From an uncultured Lachnospiraceae bacterium (GTDB lineage Bacteria; Bacillota; Clostridia; Lachnospirales; Lachnospiraceae), in NCBI GenBank assembly GCA_947172645.1, contig CAMWBY010000011.1:1-64000 (forward strand): a stretch of DNA of 64,000 bases. Reading direction: 5' to 3'. Position 1 is the first letter of the stretch. Every line of letters starts with the position of its first letter. The notes under the pieces were generated by a model, which searched no databases, was not told where the DNA came from, and saw only the letters and a program-made list of their open reading frames with translations. The translations under genes and the position numbers were made by a program. Positions 17,001 to 25,732 of this stretch are shown here, in pieces.

Positions 17001-17228
17001 CTGTTCGATAACCTTCGTCGTGAGCGGCTCGATATATACCTTATCAGCGATATCCCCATCGGTCATAATGGTCGCCGGATTGGAGTTCACAAGAATGACC
17101 TCCATGCCTTCTTCTTTCAGGGAACGGCACGCCTGGGTGCCCGCGTAGTCAAACTCTGCCGCCTGCCCAATCACAATCGGCCCTGAGCCAATCACCAGTA
17201 CTCTCTTAACATTCGGATTCTTCGGCAT
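14013..17228 (-). CDS. carB: Carbamoyl-phosphate synthase large chain
   Basis: 1071 aa, full length. There are two homologous halves, each with an ATP-grasp domain: VLVIGSGPIVIGQAAEFDY near residue 10 and VLVLGSGPIRIGQGIEFDY near 555. ATP-grasp loops LGGSGGGIA and VLGGQGMQIA and conserved EVNPR (twice) are present. The last 140 residues are the MGS-like allosteric domain (QGRDKSRDGFLIRRTAIE). It makes carbamoyl phosphate from bicarbonate, ATP and ammonia supplied by CarA, for pyrimidine and arginine synthesis. It lies 123 bp downstream of carA and shares its promoter. Confidence 0.98.
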   Translation of the reverse strand: MPKNPNVKRVLVIGSGPIVIGQAAEFDYAGTQACRSLKEEGMEVILVNSNPATIMTDGDIADKVYIEPLTTKVIEQIIIKEKPDSLLPNMGGQAGLNLGMELDESGFLAAHGVTLLGTTAKTIKKAEDRLEFKETMEKIGEPCAPSLVVENIEDGVAFASKIGYPVVLRPAYTLGGSGGGIAHNQVQLEEILANGLRLSRVGQVLVERCIAGWKEIEYEVMRDGAGNCITVCNMENIDPVGVHTGDSIVVAPSQTLGDKEYQMLRSSALNIINELGITGGCNVQFALHPTSFEYCVIEVNPRVSRSSALASKATGYPIAKVAAKIALGYTLDEIKNAITGKTYASFEPTLDYCVVKIPRLPFDKFITAKRTLTTQMKATGEVMSIGDNFEGALMKAIRSLEQHVDCLRSYDFSELSAEELKERMKVVDDQRIYIIAEAIRKGVDYDTIHEITMVDHWFIDKIAILTEMEAALEQGPLTVELLKEAKKIEFPDTVIARLTGKTEDEIKKMRYDNGIVAAFKMVDTCAAEFAASTPYYYSVFGSETEVEESHPKKKVLVLGSGPIRIGQGIEFDYCSVHATWAFAKEGYETIIINNNPETVSTDFDIADKLYFEPLTPEDVENIVNVEKPDGAVVQFGGQTAIKLTESLMKMGVPILGTRAEDVDAAEDRELFDKILEETEIPRAAGGTVYTAEEAKAVANRLGYPVLVRPSYVLGGQGMQIALSDQEIEEFMAVINRYEQDHPILVDKYLQGKELEVDAVCDGTDILIPGIMEHIERTGVHSGDSISVYPAPTVSEKVKETIAEYSRRLAKALHVIGLINIQFIAMGDEVYVIEVNPRSSRTVPYISKVTGIPIVDLATEVIIGKKIRDLGYEPGLQPAADYFAIKMPVFSFEKIRGAEISLGPEMKSTGECLGIAKTFNEALYKAFLGAGINLPKHKQMIITVKDADKGEAIEVARRFEKLGYIIYATRSTAAVLNEAGVKARKVNKIQQESPTVMDLILGHKIDLVIDTPTQGRDKSRDGFLIRRTAIETGVNCITAMDTATALVSSLENAASQGEMTLIDIATIARRGK

Positions 17229-17351
17229 TTCTCTCCTCCATCATCTATTCATATACTCCCGGAATCTTAATAGAGACTCAGAAAGTACATATTTCTCATA
17301 TCTGCTTCGTCGTACTTAGCGCGCTGTATTCTTTACAGTCTTCGCACAACT

Positions 17352-18536
17352 TTATGCTTTCTTCATCATTTTAATAAACCGCTCAAACAAATCCCCGGAA
17401 TCCTGAGGCCCAGGGCAGGCTTCGGGATGGAACTGCACCGTAAAGATATTCTTTCCTGTATAGGACAGTCCCTCGTTAGTCCCGTCATTGACATTAATAA
17501 AGGCAGGAACCGCCACCTGCGGGTCCAGCTTGTCCATATCCACAACATAGCCATGGTTCTGGGAAGAAATATAGACCCTTCCGGTCTCCAAATCCTTGAC
17601 CGGATGGTTGCCGCCTCTGTGACCGTATTTCATCTTAAACGTATCCGCCCCTGTGGCAAGAGCCATCAATTGATGTCCCAGGCAGATTGCAAAAATAGTA
17701 ATGTCCGTATCATACAGCTTCTTAATCTCGGCAATCACCTCTGTACATTCTTTCGGGTCGCCAGGCCCGTTGCTGAGCATAATCCCGTCAGGTTTCGACG
17801 CAATAATCTCCTCCGCCTTGGTGCCTGCCGGGTAAACCGTCACATCGCATCCCCTTGCCGCAAGGGATTTCGCAATATTATCCTTTGCGCCCAAATCAAG
17901 CAGCGCAACTTTCAGGCCCTGTCCTGTTAAGGAGCGCACCATGCTTGGTTTTTTCTCCCGGACGCCGTTCTCGTAATCCTCTCTCTTAAACTGTGAGCTG
18001 CCTGATACCGGCCCGTTATCTGACAATGCCTTGGCTCCTGACAAGGTATATTTTTCTTTACAGGTGACAATCTCCACTACCTTACCGGTGGTATATGCTT
18101 TCAATTTCGGAATAACTTCTTCCGCCCGAAAATTCCCGTCGGTAGTAATCATGCCGTTCATTGTGCCCTTTTCCCTGAGAATCTTCGTGAGCGCCCGGGT
18201 GTCAATCCCCGCTATGCCTGGCACGCCGTTCTCCTCCAGGAACTGCTGTATTGTCATGTCACATCGGAAATTGCTCGGAATACGGCTCAGTTCCCGGACA
18301 ATCAACGCGTCCGGCCATGGCCTGCGCGATTCCATGTCTTCCCTGCAGATACCGTAGTTGCCGATTAACGGATACGTCATACAGACTGCCTGTCCCGCAT
18401 AGGACGGGTCCGTCAACACTTCCAGATACCCCGCCATAGAAGTATTAAATACAATTTCGCTGATAATCTCTTTCTGCGCACCGATGTGCGTTCCCTCAAA
18501 AATAGTCCCGTCTTCCAAAATTAAGAACGCCTTCAT
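17352..18536 (-). CDS. carA: Carbamoyl-phosphate synthase small chain
   Basis: 394 aa, slightly longer than usual. The N-terminal CPSase domain (LILEDGTIFEGTHIGA, then TSMAGYLEVLTDPSYAGQ) and a C-terminal class I glutamine amidotransferase with FAICLGHQLM (nucleophile Cys) and QFHPEA (His, Glu) are intact. Between the two is an added charged stretch (ALSDNGPVSGSSQFKRED, then YENGVREKK) of about 30 residues. It releases ammonia from glutamine and passes it to CarB. The ATG lies behind a GAGAGGAAACGGGTGACAG leader. It is first in the carA-carB(-queH) operon. Confidence 0.97.
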   Translation of the reverse strand: MKAFLILEDGTIFEGTHIGAQKEIISEIVFNTSMAGYLEVLTDPSYAGQAVCMTYPLIGNYGICREDMESRRPWPDALIVRELSRIPSNFRCDMTIQQFLEENGVPGIAGIDTRALTKILREKGTMNGMITTDGNFRAEEVIPKLKAYTTGKVVEIVTCKEKYTLSGAKALSDNGPVSGSSQFKREDYENGVREKKPSMVRSLTGQGLKVALLDLGAKDNIAKSLAARGCDVTVYPAGTKAEEIIASKPDGIMLSNGPGDPKECTEVIAEIKKLYDTDITIFAICLGHQLMALATGADTFKMKYGHRGGNHPVKDLETGRVYISSQNHGYVVDMDKLDPQVAVPAFINVNDGTNEGLSYTGKNIFTVQFHPEACPGPQDSGDLFERFIKMMKKA

Positions 18537-18582
18537 TCTGTCACCCGTTTCCTCTCAAAATAATCTTTCGCATAATCGTTTT

Positions 18583-18611
18583 ATTATAGCATAGGAGTCT
18601 ACTTCCTTCAA
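18583..18611 (-). promoter_or_regulatory. Promoter of the carA operon
   Basis: TTGAAG, 17-nt spacer, TATAAT on the minus strand, with about 40 nt of leader. No PyrR-type attenuator fits in a leader this short. Confidence 0.8.
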
Positions 18612-18653
18612 TTACAAAAAAGATGCCGTTACCTTTTTTCTTTCCTTTTATAA

Positions 18654-19862
18654 TTAGGGTGTCAAATCGCAGTACAACATGGAGATGGCGGGTACAACCG
18701 GCTGCGTCTCAATCAGCGACGCCGGAATCCTACAGTCCCCGAAAAGCCTGCCGTAAACCGTAATCATATCGCCCTCCAAAATCAATGTCCCGCTATCTTC
18801 CCTGTCATCCCTGATAATATAGTATCTCTCAAAACCTTCCTTTTCTTCCGCCATACACAGATAATATATATGTTCGTCAAACAGACCGCCGCCAATCTGA
18901 CGGATAATCTGCGCTTCCACTATAACTGAAGTGTCCAGATATGTTTCCTGTTCTCTGAGTAACGCTTTGTAATCGACATATACGCATTCTTCACGAAACG
19001 CGGCTTCCTTGGCGTCTGCATCCAGTTTTTTCGTGTCCGCCGCGGCGCTTTCCTTAGATTCTTCCTGTTTTTCTTCTTCTATAATGCCGTCTTCTTCCAA
19101 CATCTCCTGCTTCTTTTCATCGGCTATGTCGCTTGTCCCAGAGGCTTCCTGCTTCTTCTCCTCCGCTACGTCGCTTGACTTAGAAACTCCCTGTTGCTTC
19201 TCCTCTGCTTCATCGCTTGACTTAGAAACTTCCTGCTTCTTCTCTTCTGCTGCGTCGCTTGTCTTAGAAACTTCCTGCTTCTTTTCTTCTACTGCACCGC
19301 TTGTCTTAGAGACTTCCTGCTTCCTCTCTTCTGTTTCATCGCTTGTCTTAGAGGCTTCCTGCTTCTTTTCTTCTACTGCGCCGGTTTCCTTGGAGCCGGC
19401 ATCGTCACCGGATACTTTCACATCCCCGGCCACCGTGGCGCCGGAAATTTTCCCCGCCTCCACCAAAACCATATCCGTGCTTGTCCCCGATGCATCAGAC
19501 GCCGACATGGCAGGAGCCAATACCGTACTTTTAGCAATCCATCCAGGTATCGCCGAACCGTCAATAAGCCCCCAATATGCGGACAGGCAGTAGCTTCCCA
19601 ATCCGATTGCCACCACCGCCAGAATTGCCGTAACAGTTTTTAAGAACCAATGGCTCTTCAGGCTCATTTTACAGTTTGGGCATATTTTTGCTTTCTTCGG
19701 AATCATGACACGGCAATATTTGCACTCTTTCAACTCCACATCCGCCGCAAAACTATACGTCTGCCGTATGGAATTGTTTTTGTCCCCCGCCGTATCCTTT
19801 CCCGCCTGCTCCGTTGTTATTCTAGCCGCGCTATTTTCATTTGTTTCATTGGATACTTCCAT
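18654..19862 (-). CDS. Membrane-anchored zinc-ribbon protein with 14-residue repeats
   Basis: 402 aa from the ATG at 19862, whose GGAGGG lies 5 nt upstream (a longer reading from 19952 lacks a site). Residues 47-64 are a zinc ribbon, C-x2-C-x10-C-x2-C (CKYC, CPNC). One span follows (about 73-97, FLKTVTAILAVVAIGLGSY). Then come eight tandem 14-residue units of the type AVEEKKQEVSKTSD (about 161-275), highly charged and probably a spacer or coiled stalk. The C-terminal 100 residues are a folded OB-like domain (VIVEAQIIRQI, then GTLILEGDMITVYG). The function is unknown; the ribbon faces the cytosol and the rest is probably outside. Confidence 0.8.
   Translation of the reverse strand: MEVSNETNENSAARITTEQAGKDTAGDKNNSIRQTYSFAADVELKECKYCRVMIPKKAKICPNCKMSLKSHWFLKTVTAILAVVAIGLGSYCLSAYWGLIDGSAIPGWIAKSTVLAPAMSASDASGTSTDMVLVEAGKISGATVAGDVKVSGDDAGSKETGAVEEKKQEASKTSDETEERKQEVSKTSGAVEEKKQEVSKTSDAAEEKKQEVSKSSDEAEEKQQGVSKSSDVAEEKKQEASGTSDIADEKKQEMLEEDGIIEEEKQEESKESAAADTKKLDADAKEAAFREECVYVDYKALLREQETYLDTSVIVEAQIIRQIGGGLFDEHIYYLCMAEEKEGFERYYIIRDDREDSGTLILEGDMITVYGRLFGDCRIPASLIETQPVVPAISMLYCDLTP
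19038..19382. repeat. Tandem 42-bp coding repeats
   Basis: Eight copies of a 42-bp unit inside the zinc-ribbon gene, each coding about EEKKQEVSKTSDxx. Copies differ by several bases, so the array is old or under repair by slippage. Confidence 0.8.
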
Positions 19863-20030
19863 ATTTCCCTCCATGCCAGAGCAGTTTACTGCGATAATGT
19901 ACTGTAAACAGCGCCCCAAATCTTTTGTAAAAAACGTTGCCAGGCACCACACTCATTGTACTGTAATTTACATATATCGTCAATCAAAGTCCCGTCGCAG
20001 GCCGCCGGATATCCTGTGCCGGTTTAGAGA

Positions 20031-20071
20031 AAAGACCTCCCGCAGGGAATCTACCCTGCCATGAGGTCTTT
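20031..20071 (-). terminator. Terminator after purL
   Basis: AAAGACCTC pairs perfectly with GAGGTCTTT and an inner GCAGGG/CCCTGC extends the stem. On the minus strand TTTTCTC follows. Confidence 0.85.
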
Positions 20072-20079
20072 CATCTGCA

Positions 20080-23000
20080 TTATTTAAAATATGCCACGCC
20101 GGACTCAAAAATCTTCATATCCTGCTCGCCGTAAATATTGACTGCCACGCCGTCCCCTCTTCTTTCGGAATGCGCCATCTTGCCAAACACACGCCCGTCG
20201 GGAGACGTAATACCTTCGATGGAAGCATAGGAACCGTTAATATTCCACTCCTCGTCCATGGATATCTTACCGTCGATATCCGCATACTGAGTAGCTACCT
20301 GCCCATTCGCAAACAGCTTGTCAATCCACTCCTGCGGCGCTACAAAACGACCTTCACCATGGGACGCCGGGTTAACATAAATATTTCCCAAAACCGCTCC
20401 CTGCAGCCACGGGGACTTGTCGGATACTACTTTGAGACAAACCATCTTAGAAATATGACGGTTAACCGTGTTGAAAGTCAAAGTCGGGGAGTCTTCCTTC
20501 TGTCCCACAATCTCTCCGTAAGGCACAAGCCCCAACTTAATCAGAGCCTGGAAGCCGTTGCAGATGCCAAGCGCCAGTCCGTCCCTCTCGTTTAACAGCT
20601 TGCTCACCGCCTCTTTTATTTTCTCATTCTGGAAAGCGGTGGCAAAGAATTTCGCGGAACCGTCAGGTTCGTCGCCTGCCGAGAAGCCGCCGGGGAACAT
20701 GATAATCTGTGCCTGATTGATTGCTTTGCCAAACTCTTCCACGCTCTCCCTGATATCCGCAGCCGTCAGGTTCTTAAACACTTTCGTAACCACATCCGCG
20801 CCCGCGCGTTCAAAAGCCATACCGCTGTCATATTCGCAGTTTGTCCCCGGGAATACAGGGATAAACACCGTAGGCCTGGCCACTTTATTCTTACATACAT
20901 AAATATTCTTGGCCTCGTACAGCCTGGACGACACTTCGCTCTTATCCTTGCCCGCCGTGTAGGGGAATACTTTATCCAGTTTACCGGTCCATGCCTGCAG
21001 CGCTTCTTCCATGGGGATAACCACATCGCCATAAACAAACGCAGGCTGTTTCGTCACCGTACCGATTACCGTATAGTCCGGGCCGCCGGCCAACGCGCCC
21101 ATCGCTTCGCCCGTAGTTCCACACACATCCGCGCCCGCCTGGCCTGACGCCAGTTCTTCTGCCGCCGCCGCAGGCATTTCCGCCAGAATTTCTCCTAAAC
21201 CGTTGTCAAAAAGAGTCTCCGCCGCAAGCCCCTCTTCCACCGCTACGCCAAATTTATTTCCAAAGGCCATCTTGCTGGCAGCCGCAGCCACACCCTTAGC
21301 GTCCAGCGCATAAGCCGCTACAATCTTCTTTTCTGACATCAATGTCAGTATTGTGTCATACACTTTCATGACATTTTTATAAACCGGCAGGCCGTATTCG
21401 TCCCTCGCAATATGGAACCGCACCAGTTTATCCCCTGCCTGTTTCAATTCCGGCGTCACAATATTGCGCTGTCTGCTAATATCCACCGCAAAAGAGACAA
21501 GCGTGGGCGGCACGTCAATATCATTAAACGTGCCGGACATGGAATCCTTACCGCCGATAGAAGGCAGGCCGTAACCCATCTGGGCGTCATACGCCCCCAA
21601 AAGCGCCGCAAAAGGCTGGCTCCATCTTGCCGCATCCTCGCTCATTCTCCTGAAATATTCCTGGAATGTAAAGCGGATAGTCTTGTAATCCCCTCCGTTT
21701 GCCACAATCTTCGCCATAGACTCCGTCACCGCATAGATTGCGCCGTGATATGGGCTCCAACTGGACAGATAGGGATCGAACCCGTAACTCATCATCGTCA
21801 CGGTATCTGTTTTCCCTTTTAAGACAGGCAGTTTGGCAACCATCGCCTGTGTCTGTGTCAACTGGTATTTTCCGCCGTAAGGCATATATACGCTTCCCGC
21901 GCCGATGGAAGCGTCAAATGTCTCCACCAGACCTTTCTGGGAGCATACATTCAAATCGTTCAAAAGGGCAAGCCATGCCTTCTTCACATCCTTGTCCCTC
22001 AACGCCTGGGCCACCGCGGGCGTGGCAATCTTTGTCAGATAATCGTCCTCTTTCTTTGGCATTTCCACCGCCACCGACGTCTCCTGGTGAGCGCCGTTGG
22101 TGTCAAGGAATGCCCTGGAAATATTGACGATTTCCTTCCCGCGCCATCTAAGGACAAGTCTGGGTTCTTTCGTCACCACCGCAACTTCCACCGCTTCCAG
22201 GTTTTCTTCCGCGGCATAGCCAAGGAAAGCGTCCACGTCCTTCGGCGCAACCACCACAGCCATCCTCTCCTGGGACTCCGAGATTGCCAACTCCGTGCCG
22301 TCCAAGCCCGCATATTTCTTGGGAACCTTGTCAAGCTCCACCACAAGACCGTCCGCCAATTCACCGATGGCTACGGACACGCCGCCCGCACCGAAATCAT
22401 TGCACTTCTTGATAAGCCTGCTGACTTCCTCTCTCCGGAAAAGCCTCTGAATCTTGCGTTCCGTAGGCGCGTTGCCTTTCTGCACCTCCGCGCCGCATGT
22501 CTCGATGGAGCTTTCCGTATGCACCTTGGAAGAGCCTGTGGCGCCGCCGCAGCCGTCGCGCCCTGTCCTGCCGCCTAAAAGGATGATGACATCATCCGGG
22601 TCTGACGTCTCCCTGATGACATTTTTACGCGGCGCCGCACCCATGACAGCGCCAATCTCCATTCTTTTCGCCACATAGTCGGGATGGTAAATCTCCTTCA
22701 CAAGACCGGTGGCAAGCCCAATCTGGTTACCGTAGGAAGAATAACCGCTTGCCGCGCCCCGCACCAACTTTTTCTGAGGCAGTTTTCCCTTCAGCGTATC
22801 CGCCACCGGCACCGTAGGGTCGGCTGCCCCTGTCACGCGCATCGCCTGATACACGTAACCGCGCCCCGACAGCGGGTCACGGATTGCGCCGCCCAGGCAC
22901 GTAGCCGCGCCGCCAAAAGGCTCTATTTCCGTAGGATGGTTGTGCGTCTCATTCTTGAAAAAGACTAACCATTCTTCCGTCTCCTTTTTATCGCCATAGT

Positions 23001-23937
23001 CCATCTCCACCGGAACGACTACGGAGCAGGCATTAATCTCGTCCGACTGCTCCATGTCGTCAAGTTTCCCGTCCTTCTTTAACTTGCGCATTGCCATCAG
23101 CGCCAAATCCATCAGACAGACGAACTTGTCCTGCCTGCCCGCATAAATCTCTTCCCTGACAGCCAGATAATTTTCATAAGTCTTCTCTATCGGTTTCTTA
23201 TAGAATCCTTCCTCGAAAGATACCTCTTTTAACTCCGTGGAAAAAGTGGTATGACGGCAATGGTCCGACCAATATGTATCAAGCACACGGATTTCCGTCA
23301 TAGTAGGGTCCCTATGCTCTTCATCCCTGTAATAATTCCGGATATGTAAAAAGTCTTTAAACGTCATGGCAAGCCCCAGAGAATCATAGAGCTTCTTAAA
23401 TTCCTCTTCCGGCATAGATGCAAACCCGTCAAAGACCGCCACATCCGCAGGTTCGTCATAATTAGTGACAAGCGTGTCAGGTTTAACCATATCCGTCTCT
23501 CTGGAATCTACCGGATTGATACAATACGCCTTAATCTTCTCAAATTCCCCATCGGAAATATCACCCGTTATTAAATATGTGACCGCCGTTTTGATAAGCG
23601 GCTCCTCGTCCTCCTTCAGGAATTTCACGCACTGTACTGCGGAATCCGCCCTCTGGTCAAACTGTCCCGGGAGATATTCCACGCTGAATACTCTTCCATC
23701 AGCGGGAATCTCGAATGTCTCTTCATATAATATATCCACCGGCGGCTCCGAGAAAACAGTCCTGCATGCCCTCTCAAAAACCTCCTCCGACAGATTCTCC
23801 ACATCATAGCGGATTAATACCCGAACATCCCTTACCCCGCCAATCCCGAGATAACTGTCAATCTCCTCCATAAGTTCCTTCGCCTTCACCGCAAAGGGTT
23901 CTTTCTTCTCCACATAAATCCGCTTCACGTTTCCCAT
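20080..23937 (-). CDS. purL: Phosphoribosylformylglycinamidine synthase, single-chain
   Basis: 1285 aa. It fuses PurS-like, PurL and PurQ parts in one chain, as in the Clostridia/gamma-proteobacterial type. The FGAR/ATP-binding core holds SDHCRHTTFSTEL, NETHNHPTEIEPFGGAATC, GGRTGRDGCGGATGSS and SIGGKDSMSGTF. The amidotransferase domain at the C-terminus has FPGGFSAGD, LGICNGFQALIKLG (nucleophile Cys) and a terminal SHGEGRF. It converts FGAR to FGAM in purine synthesis with glutamine and ATP. ATG start behind AAGGAGAAAACAGC. It has its own promoter and terminator and stands alone. Confidence 0.97.
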   Translation of the reverse strand: MGNVKRIYVEKKEPFAVKAKELMEEIDSYLGIGGVRDVRVLIRYDVENLSEEVFERACRTVFSEPPVDILYEETFEIPADGRVFSVEYLPGQFDQRADSAVQCVKFLKEDEEPLIKTAVTYLITGDISDGEFEKIKAYCINPVDSRETDMVKPDTLVTNYDEPADVAVFDGFASMPEEEFKKLYDSLGLAMTFKDFLHIRNYYRDEEHRDPTMTEIRVLDTYWSDHCRHTTFSTELKEVSFEEGFYKKPIEKTYENYLAVREEIYAGRQDKFVCLMDLALMAMRKLKKDGKLDDMEQSDEINACSVVVPVEMDYGDKKETEEWLVFFKNETHNHPTEIEPFGGAATCLGGAIRDPLSGRGYVYQAMRVTGAADPTVPVADTLKGKLPQKKLVRGAASGYSSYGNQIGLATGLVKEIYHPDYVAKRMEIGAVMGAAPRKNVIRETSDPDDVIILLGGRTGRDGCGGATGSSKVHTESSIETCGAEVQKGNAPTERKIQRLFRREEVSRLIKKCNDFGAGGVSVAIGELADGLVVELDKVPKKYAGLDGTELAISESQERMAVVVAPKDVDAFLGYAAEENLEAVEVAVVTKEPRLVLRWRGKEIVNISRAFLDTNGAHQETSVAVEMPKKEDDYLTKIATPAVAQALRDKDVKKAWLALLNDLNVCSQKGLVETFDASIGAGSVYMPYGGKYQLTQTQAMVAKLPVLKGKTDTVTMMSYGFDPYLSSWSPYHGAIYAVTESMAKIVANGGDYKTIRFTFQEYFRRMSEDAARWSQPFAALLGAYDAQMGYGLPSIGGKDSMSGTFNDIDVPPTLVSFAVDISRQRNIVTPELKQAGDKLVRFHIARDEYGLPVYKNVMKVYDTILTLMSEKKIVAAYALDAKGVAAAASKMAFGNKFGVAVEEGLAAETLFDNGLGEILAEMPAAAAEELASGQAGADVCGTTGEAMGALAGGPDYTVIGTVTKQPAFVYGDVVIPMEEALQAWTGKLDKVFPYTAGKDKSEVSSRLYEAKNIYVCKNKVARPTVFIPVFPGTNCEYDSGMAFERAGADVVTKVFKNLTAADIRESVEEFGKAINQAQIIMFPGGFSAGDEPDGSAKFFATAFQNEKIKEAVSKLLNERDGLALGICNGFQALIKLGLVPYGEIVGQKEDSPTLTFNTVNRHISKMVCLKVVSDKSPWLQGAVLGNIYVNPASHGEGRFVAPQEWIDKLFANGQVATQYADIDGKISMDEEWNINGSYASIEGITSPDGRVFGKMAHSERRGDGVAVNIYGEQDMKIFESGVAYFK

Positions 23938-23983
23938 GCTGTTTTCTCCTTATTTGCTCTTAGGCTGTATCGCTTCATCTTTT

Positions 23984-24012
23984 ATTATGCCAAACAATCC
24001 CCCATATTTCAA
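23984..24012 (-). promoter_or_regulatory. Promoter of purL
   Basis: TTGAAA, 17-nt spacer, CATAAT on the minus strand, overlapping the stop of the LysM gene. The leader is about 40 nt, too short for a purine riboswitch. Confidence 0.65.
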
Positions 24013-25562
24013 TCAAAGTTTTCCGGCGCGCATTTTCTCCCATCATACTCCCTCGCCGAAGGCACAGTCACCTTCTGCCCAGGATAAATGAAATTCGGGT
24101 CAGGGAAGAACGTCATCTCACCGCTCGTCTCATCATAAAGCTTCATCTGCGGATACACATACTGCGTCCCCGCATACCGCTCTGCAATCTTCGAGAGGGA
24201 CTCTCCTTCCTTCACCACATGCAGGTATGGCACGCCCCGGAAGGTCTGCATCATACCGGACAGCGACAGGCGGCAGGTCGATTTGTCTTCCGCCTCCTTC
24301 CGTATGCGGGACGCCAAATAATATCCCTCATCCGGCTTCTCCATCAGAGGAACCGCCAGCGTAACCTCATAGTCCATCGTCTCGCCCTGCCATACAAGAT
24401 AATCATAATAATATTCTTCCTGTCTGCGGCAGCTCCAATCCACCGCCGCATCCGCTCCCCGTGGCACCAACAGGGCAGCTCCCTGTTCCTCCACGAAGCG
24501 TTTCACCGCCTCCTCTGTCGCAAAAGAATCCCCTCTGATTTGCTGAATCCAGACTTCCCCTTTGTCTTTCACGGGGTCTTCCATGAGCTGCCAGAGATTC
24601 TCCACCGCCCCATCAATCCGGTAATGCGCGTCGTCCCAGTCCCACACTTCCCCCTGCGCAAGAGTTACCCGGGTAATATCAATGTAGACAAGCATAAGCT
24701 CTTCCCCGTTATCCGCCTCCGTATACAAGGCATAATCCACATCCCACCAACTCGTCTGGTCCTCCTGTCTGAGCGTAGTTCCCGCATTCACAAGACGCAG
24801 CGTGTATTCCCGACTAAACGGGTCAATCTCAGGGAAACGCATAAGCAGTCCGGCAATCTCGTCGTTCAGATAACCCGAATCCACAAGCTGCCTCGTCACA
24901 TCAATTCCTCCGTTAAACGCTGCGCAGTCGTTACCGATTAAGTCAATATTATCCAACCGCTGCCTCGCTTCCCATTCCCCTTCCCCGAAAAGCTCCGTAG
25001 AAAAGTTCGGCACACCGAAACACCTGGAACCGCCATCCGGCACGAAAAACTGCGCGGTATTGATATGGATGGAAATACCCTCTTCTTTGCGCGCGCTGCC
25101 ATCCTCCTGTAAAAGATAGACGGCGTCTGAGCCCGTGTCAACCAACGTCGTCATCCGCACAAAAATACTGTCATCCTCCTGTTTCTCCCTGCGCTGTTCT
25201 TCCACGACGGCAAGCTCCAACTCGCTTTCCGGCGGAAGCTCGTCCACAATTTCAATGCGCAGCGTTCCCTGCTCTTCTCCCTTCTTCTCCTTGTTCTGCT
25301 CTCCCTGCATATCCCCTGGCAGGAAATCCGACGCGTACAAATCTTCGCTGTCCGCCTCCGCCTGTATGCCGTCTTTTGCCAAAATATCTTCCGGCGCCGT
25401 ATCCCCGTCCCCCACCGCCATCGTGCACAGCCAGATTGACGCCGCCCCGGCCACCGCCGTAAACATCTTCACACCATCCATAATTACCGTCAAAGGCTCC
25501 CTCTTCCCAAGCAATTCTTCTATAATATAATCATATACGTTATTGCCGTTTTCTTCCCGCAC
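24009..25562 (-). CDS. LysM-domain protein with N-terminal membrane anchor
   Basis: 517 aa from a GTG at 25562 with GGGGGA about 7 nt upstream. A hydrophobic stretch near the start (LTVIMDGVKMFTAVAGAASIWLCTMAVG) may be a signal anchor. An acidic Glu-rich linker follows, then a middle domain of unknown kind with FVPDGGSRCFGVPNFS and WWDVDYALYTEADNG. A second part has LLVPRGADAAVDWSC. The C-terminal LysM (about 460-510) reads HVVKEGESLSKIAERYAG and DPNFIYPGQKVTVP. It probably binds peptidoglycan in the cell wall. The middle is of no family I can name. The start is less certain than the rest. Confidence 0.7.
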   Translation of the reverse strand: MREENGNNVYDYIIEELLGKREPLTVIMDGVKMFTAVAGAASIWLCTMAVGDGDTAPEDILAKDGIQAEADSEDLYASDFLPGDMQGEQNKEKKGEEQGTLRIEIVDELPPESELELAVVEEQRREKQEDDSIFVRMTTLVDTGSDAVYLLQEDGSARKEEGISIHINTAQFFVPDGGSRCFGVPNFSTELFGEGEWEARQRLDNIDLIGNDCAAFNGGIDVTRQLVDSGYLNDEIAGLLMRFPEIDPFSREYTLRLVNAGTTLRQEDQTSWWDVDYALYTEADNGEELMLVYIDITRVTLAQGEVWDWDDAHYRIDGAVENLWQLMEDPVKDKGEVWIQQIRGDSFATEEAVKRFVEEQGAALLVPRGADAAVDWSCRRQEEYYYDYLVWQGETMDYEVTLAVPLMEKPDEGYYLASRIRKEAEDKSTCRLSLSGMMQTFRGVPYLHVVKEGESLSKIAERYAGTQYVYPQMKLYDETSGEMTFFPDPNFIYPGQKVTVPSAREYDGRKCAPENFD

Positions 25563-25599
25563 TCCCCGTCCCCCTGATATTTTGCATGAAAAGGCCTGT

Positions 25600-25627
25600 A
25601 AAAAAAGTTGGCCCGGCGGCCAACTTT
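25600..25627 (-). terminator. Terminator of the TetR gene
   Basis: AAAGTTGGC/GCCAACTTT perfect stem with a 6-nt loop, then TTTT on the minus strand. Confidence 0.8.
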
Positions 25628-25629
25628 GC

Positions 25630-25652
25630 AAGAATTTGCTTCACAAATTCTT
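25630..25652. repeat. Perfect 9-bp hairpin next to the terminator
   Basis: AAGAATTTG-cttca-CAAATTCTT. A close relative (AAGAATCTG-tttcg-CAAATTCTT) lies at 61529-61551, so this may be a dispersed element. Confidence 0.55.
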
Positions 25653-25732
25653 ATACCCCGGAGCAACCCAGAGTATCTTATTCCATGGCGGATGTGCAAA
25701 TCCTCTGTACGCCGCACGCCGCCTCCGTCTCT

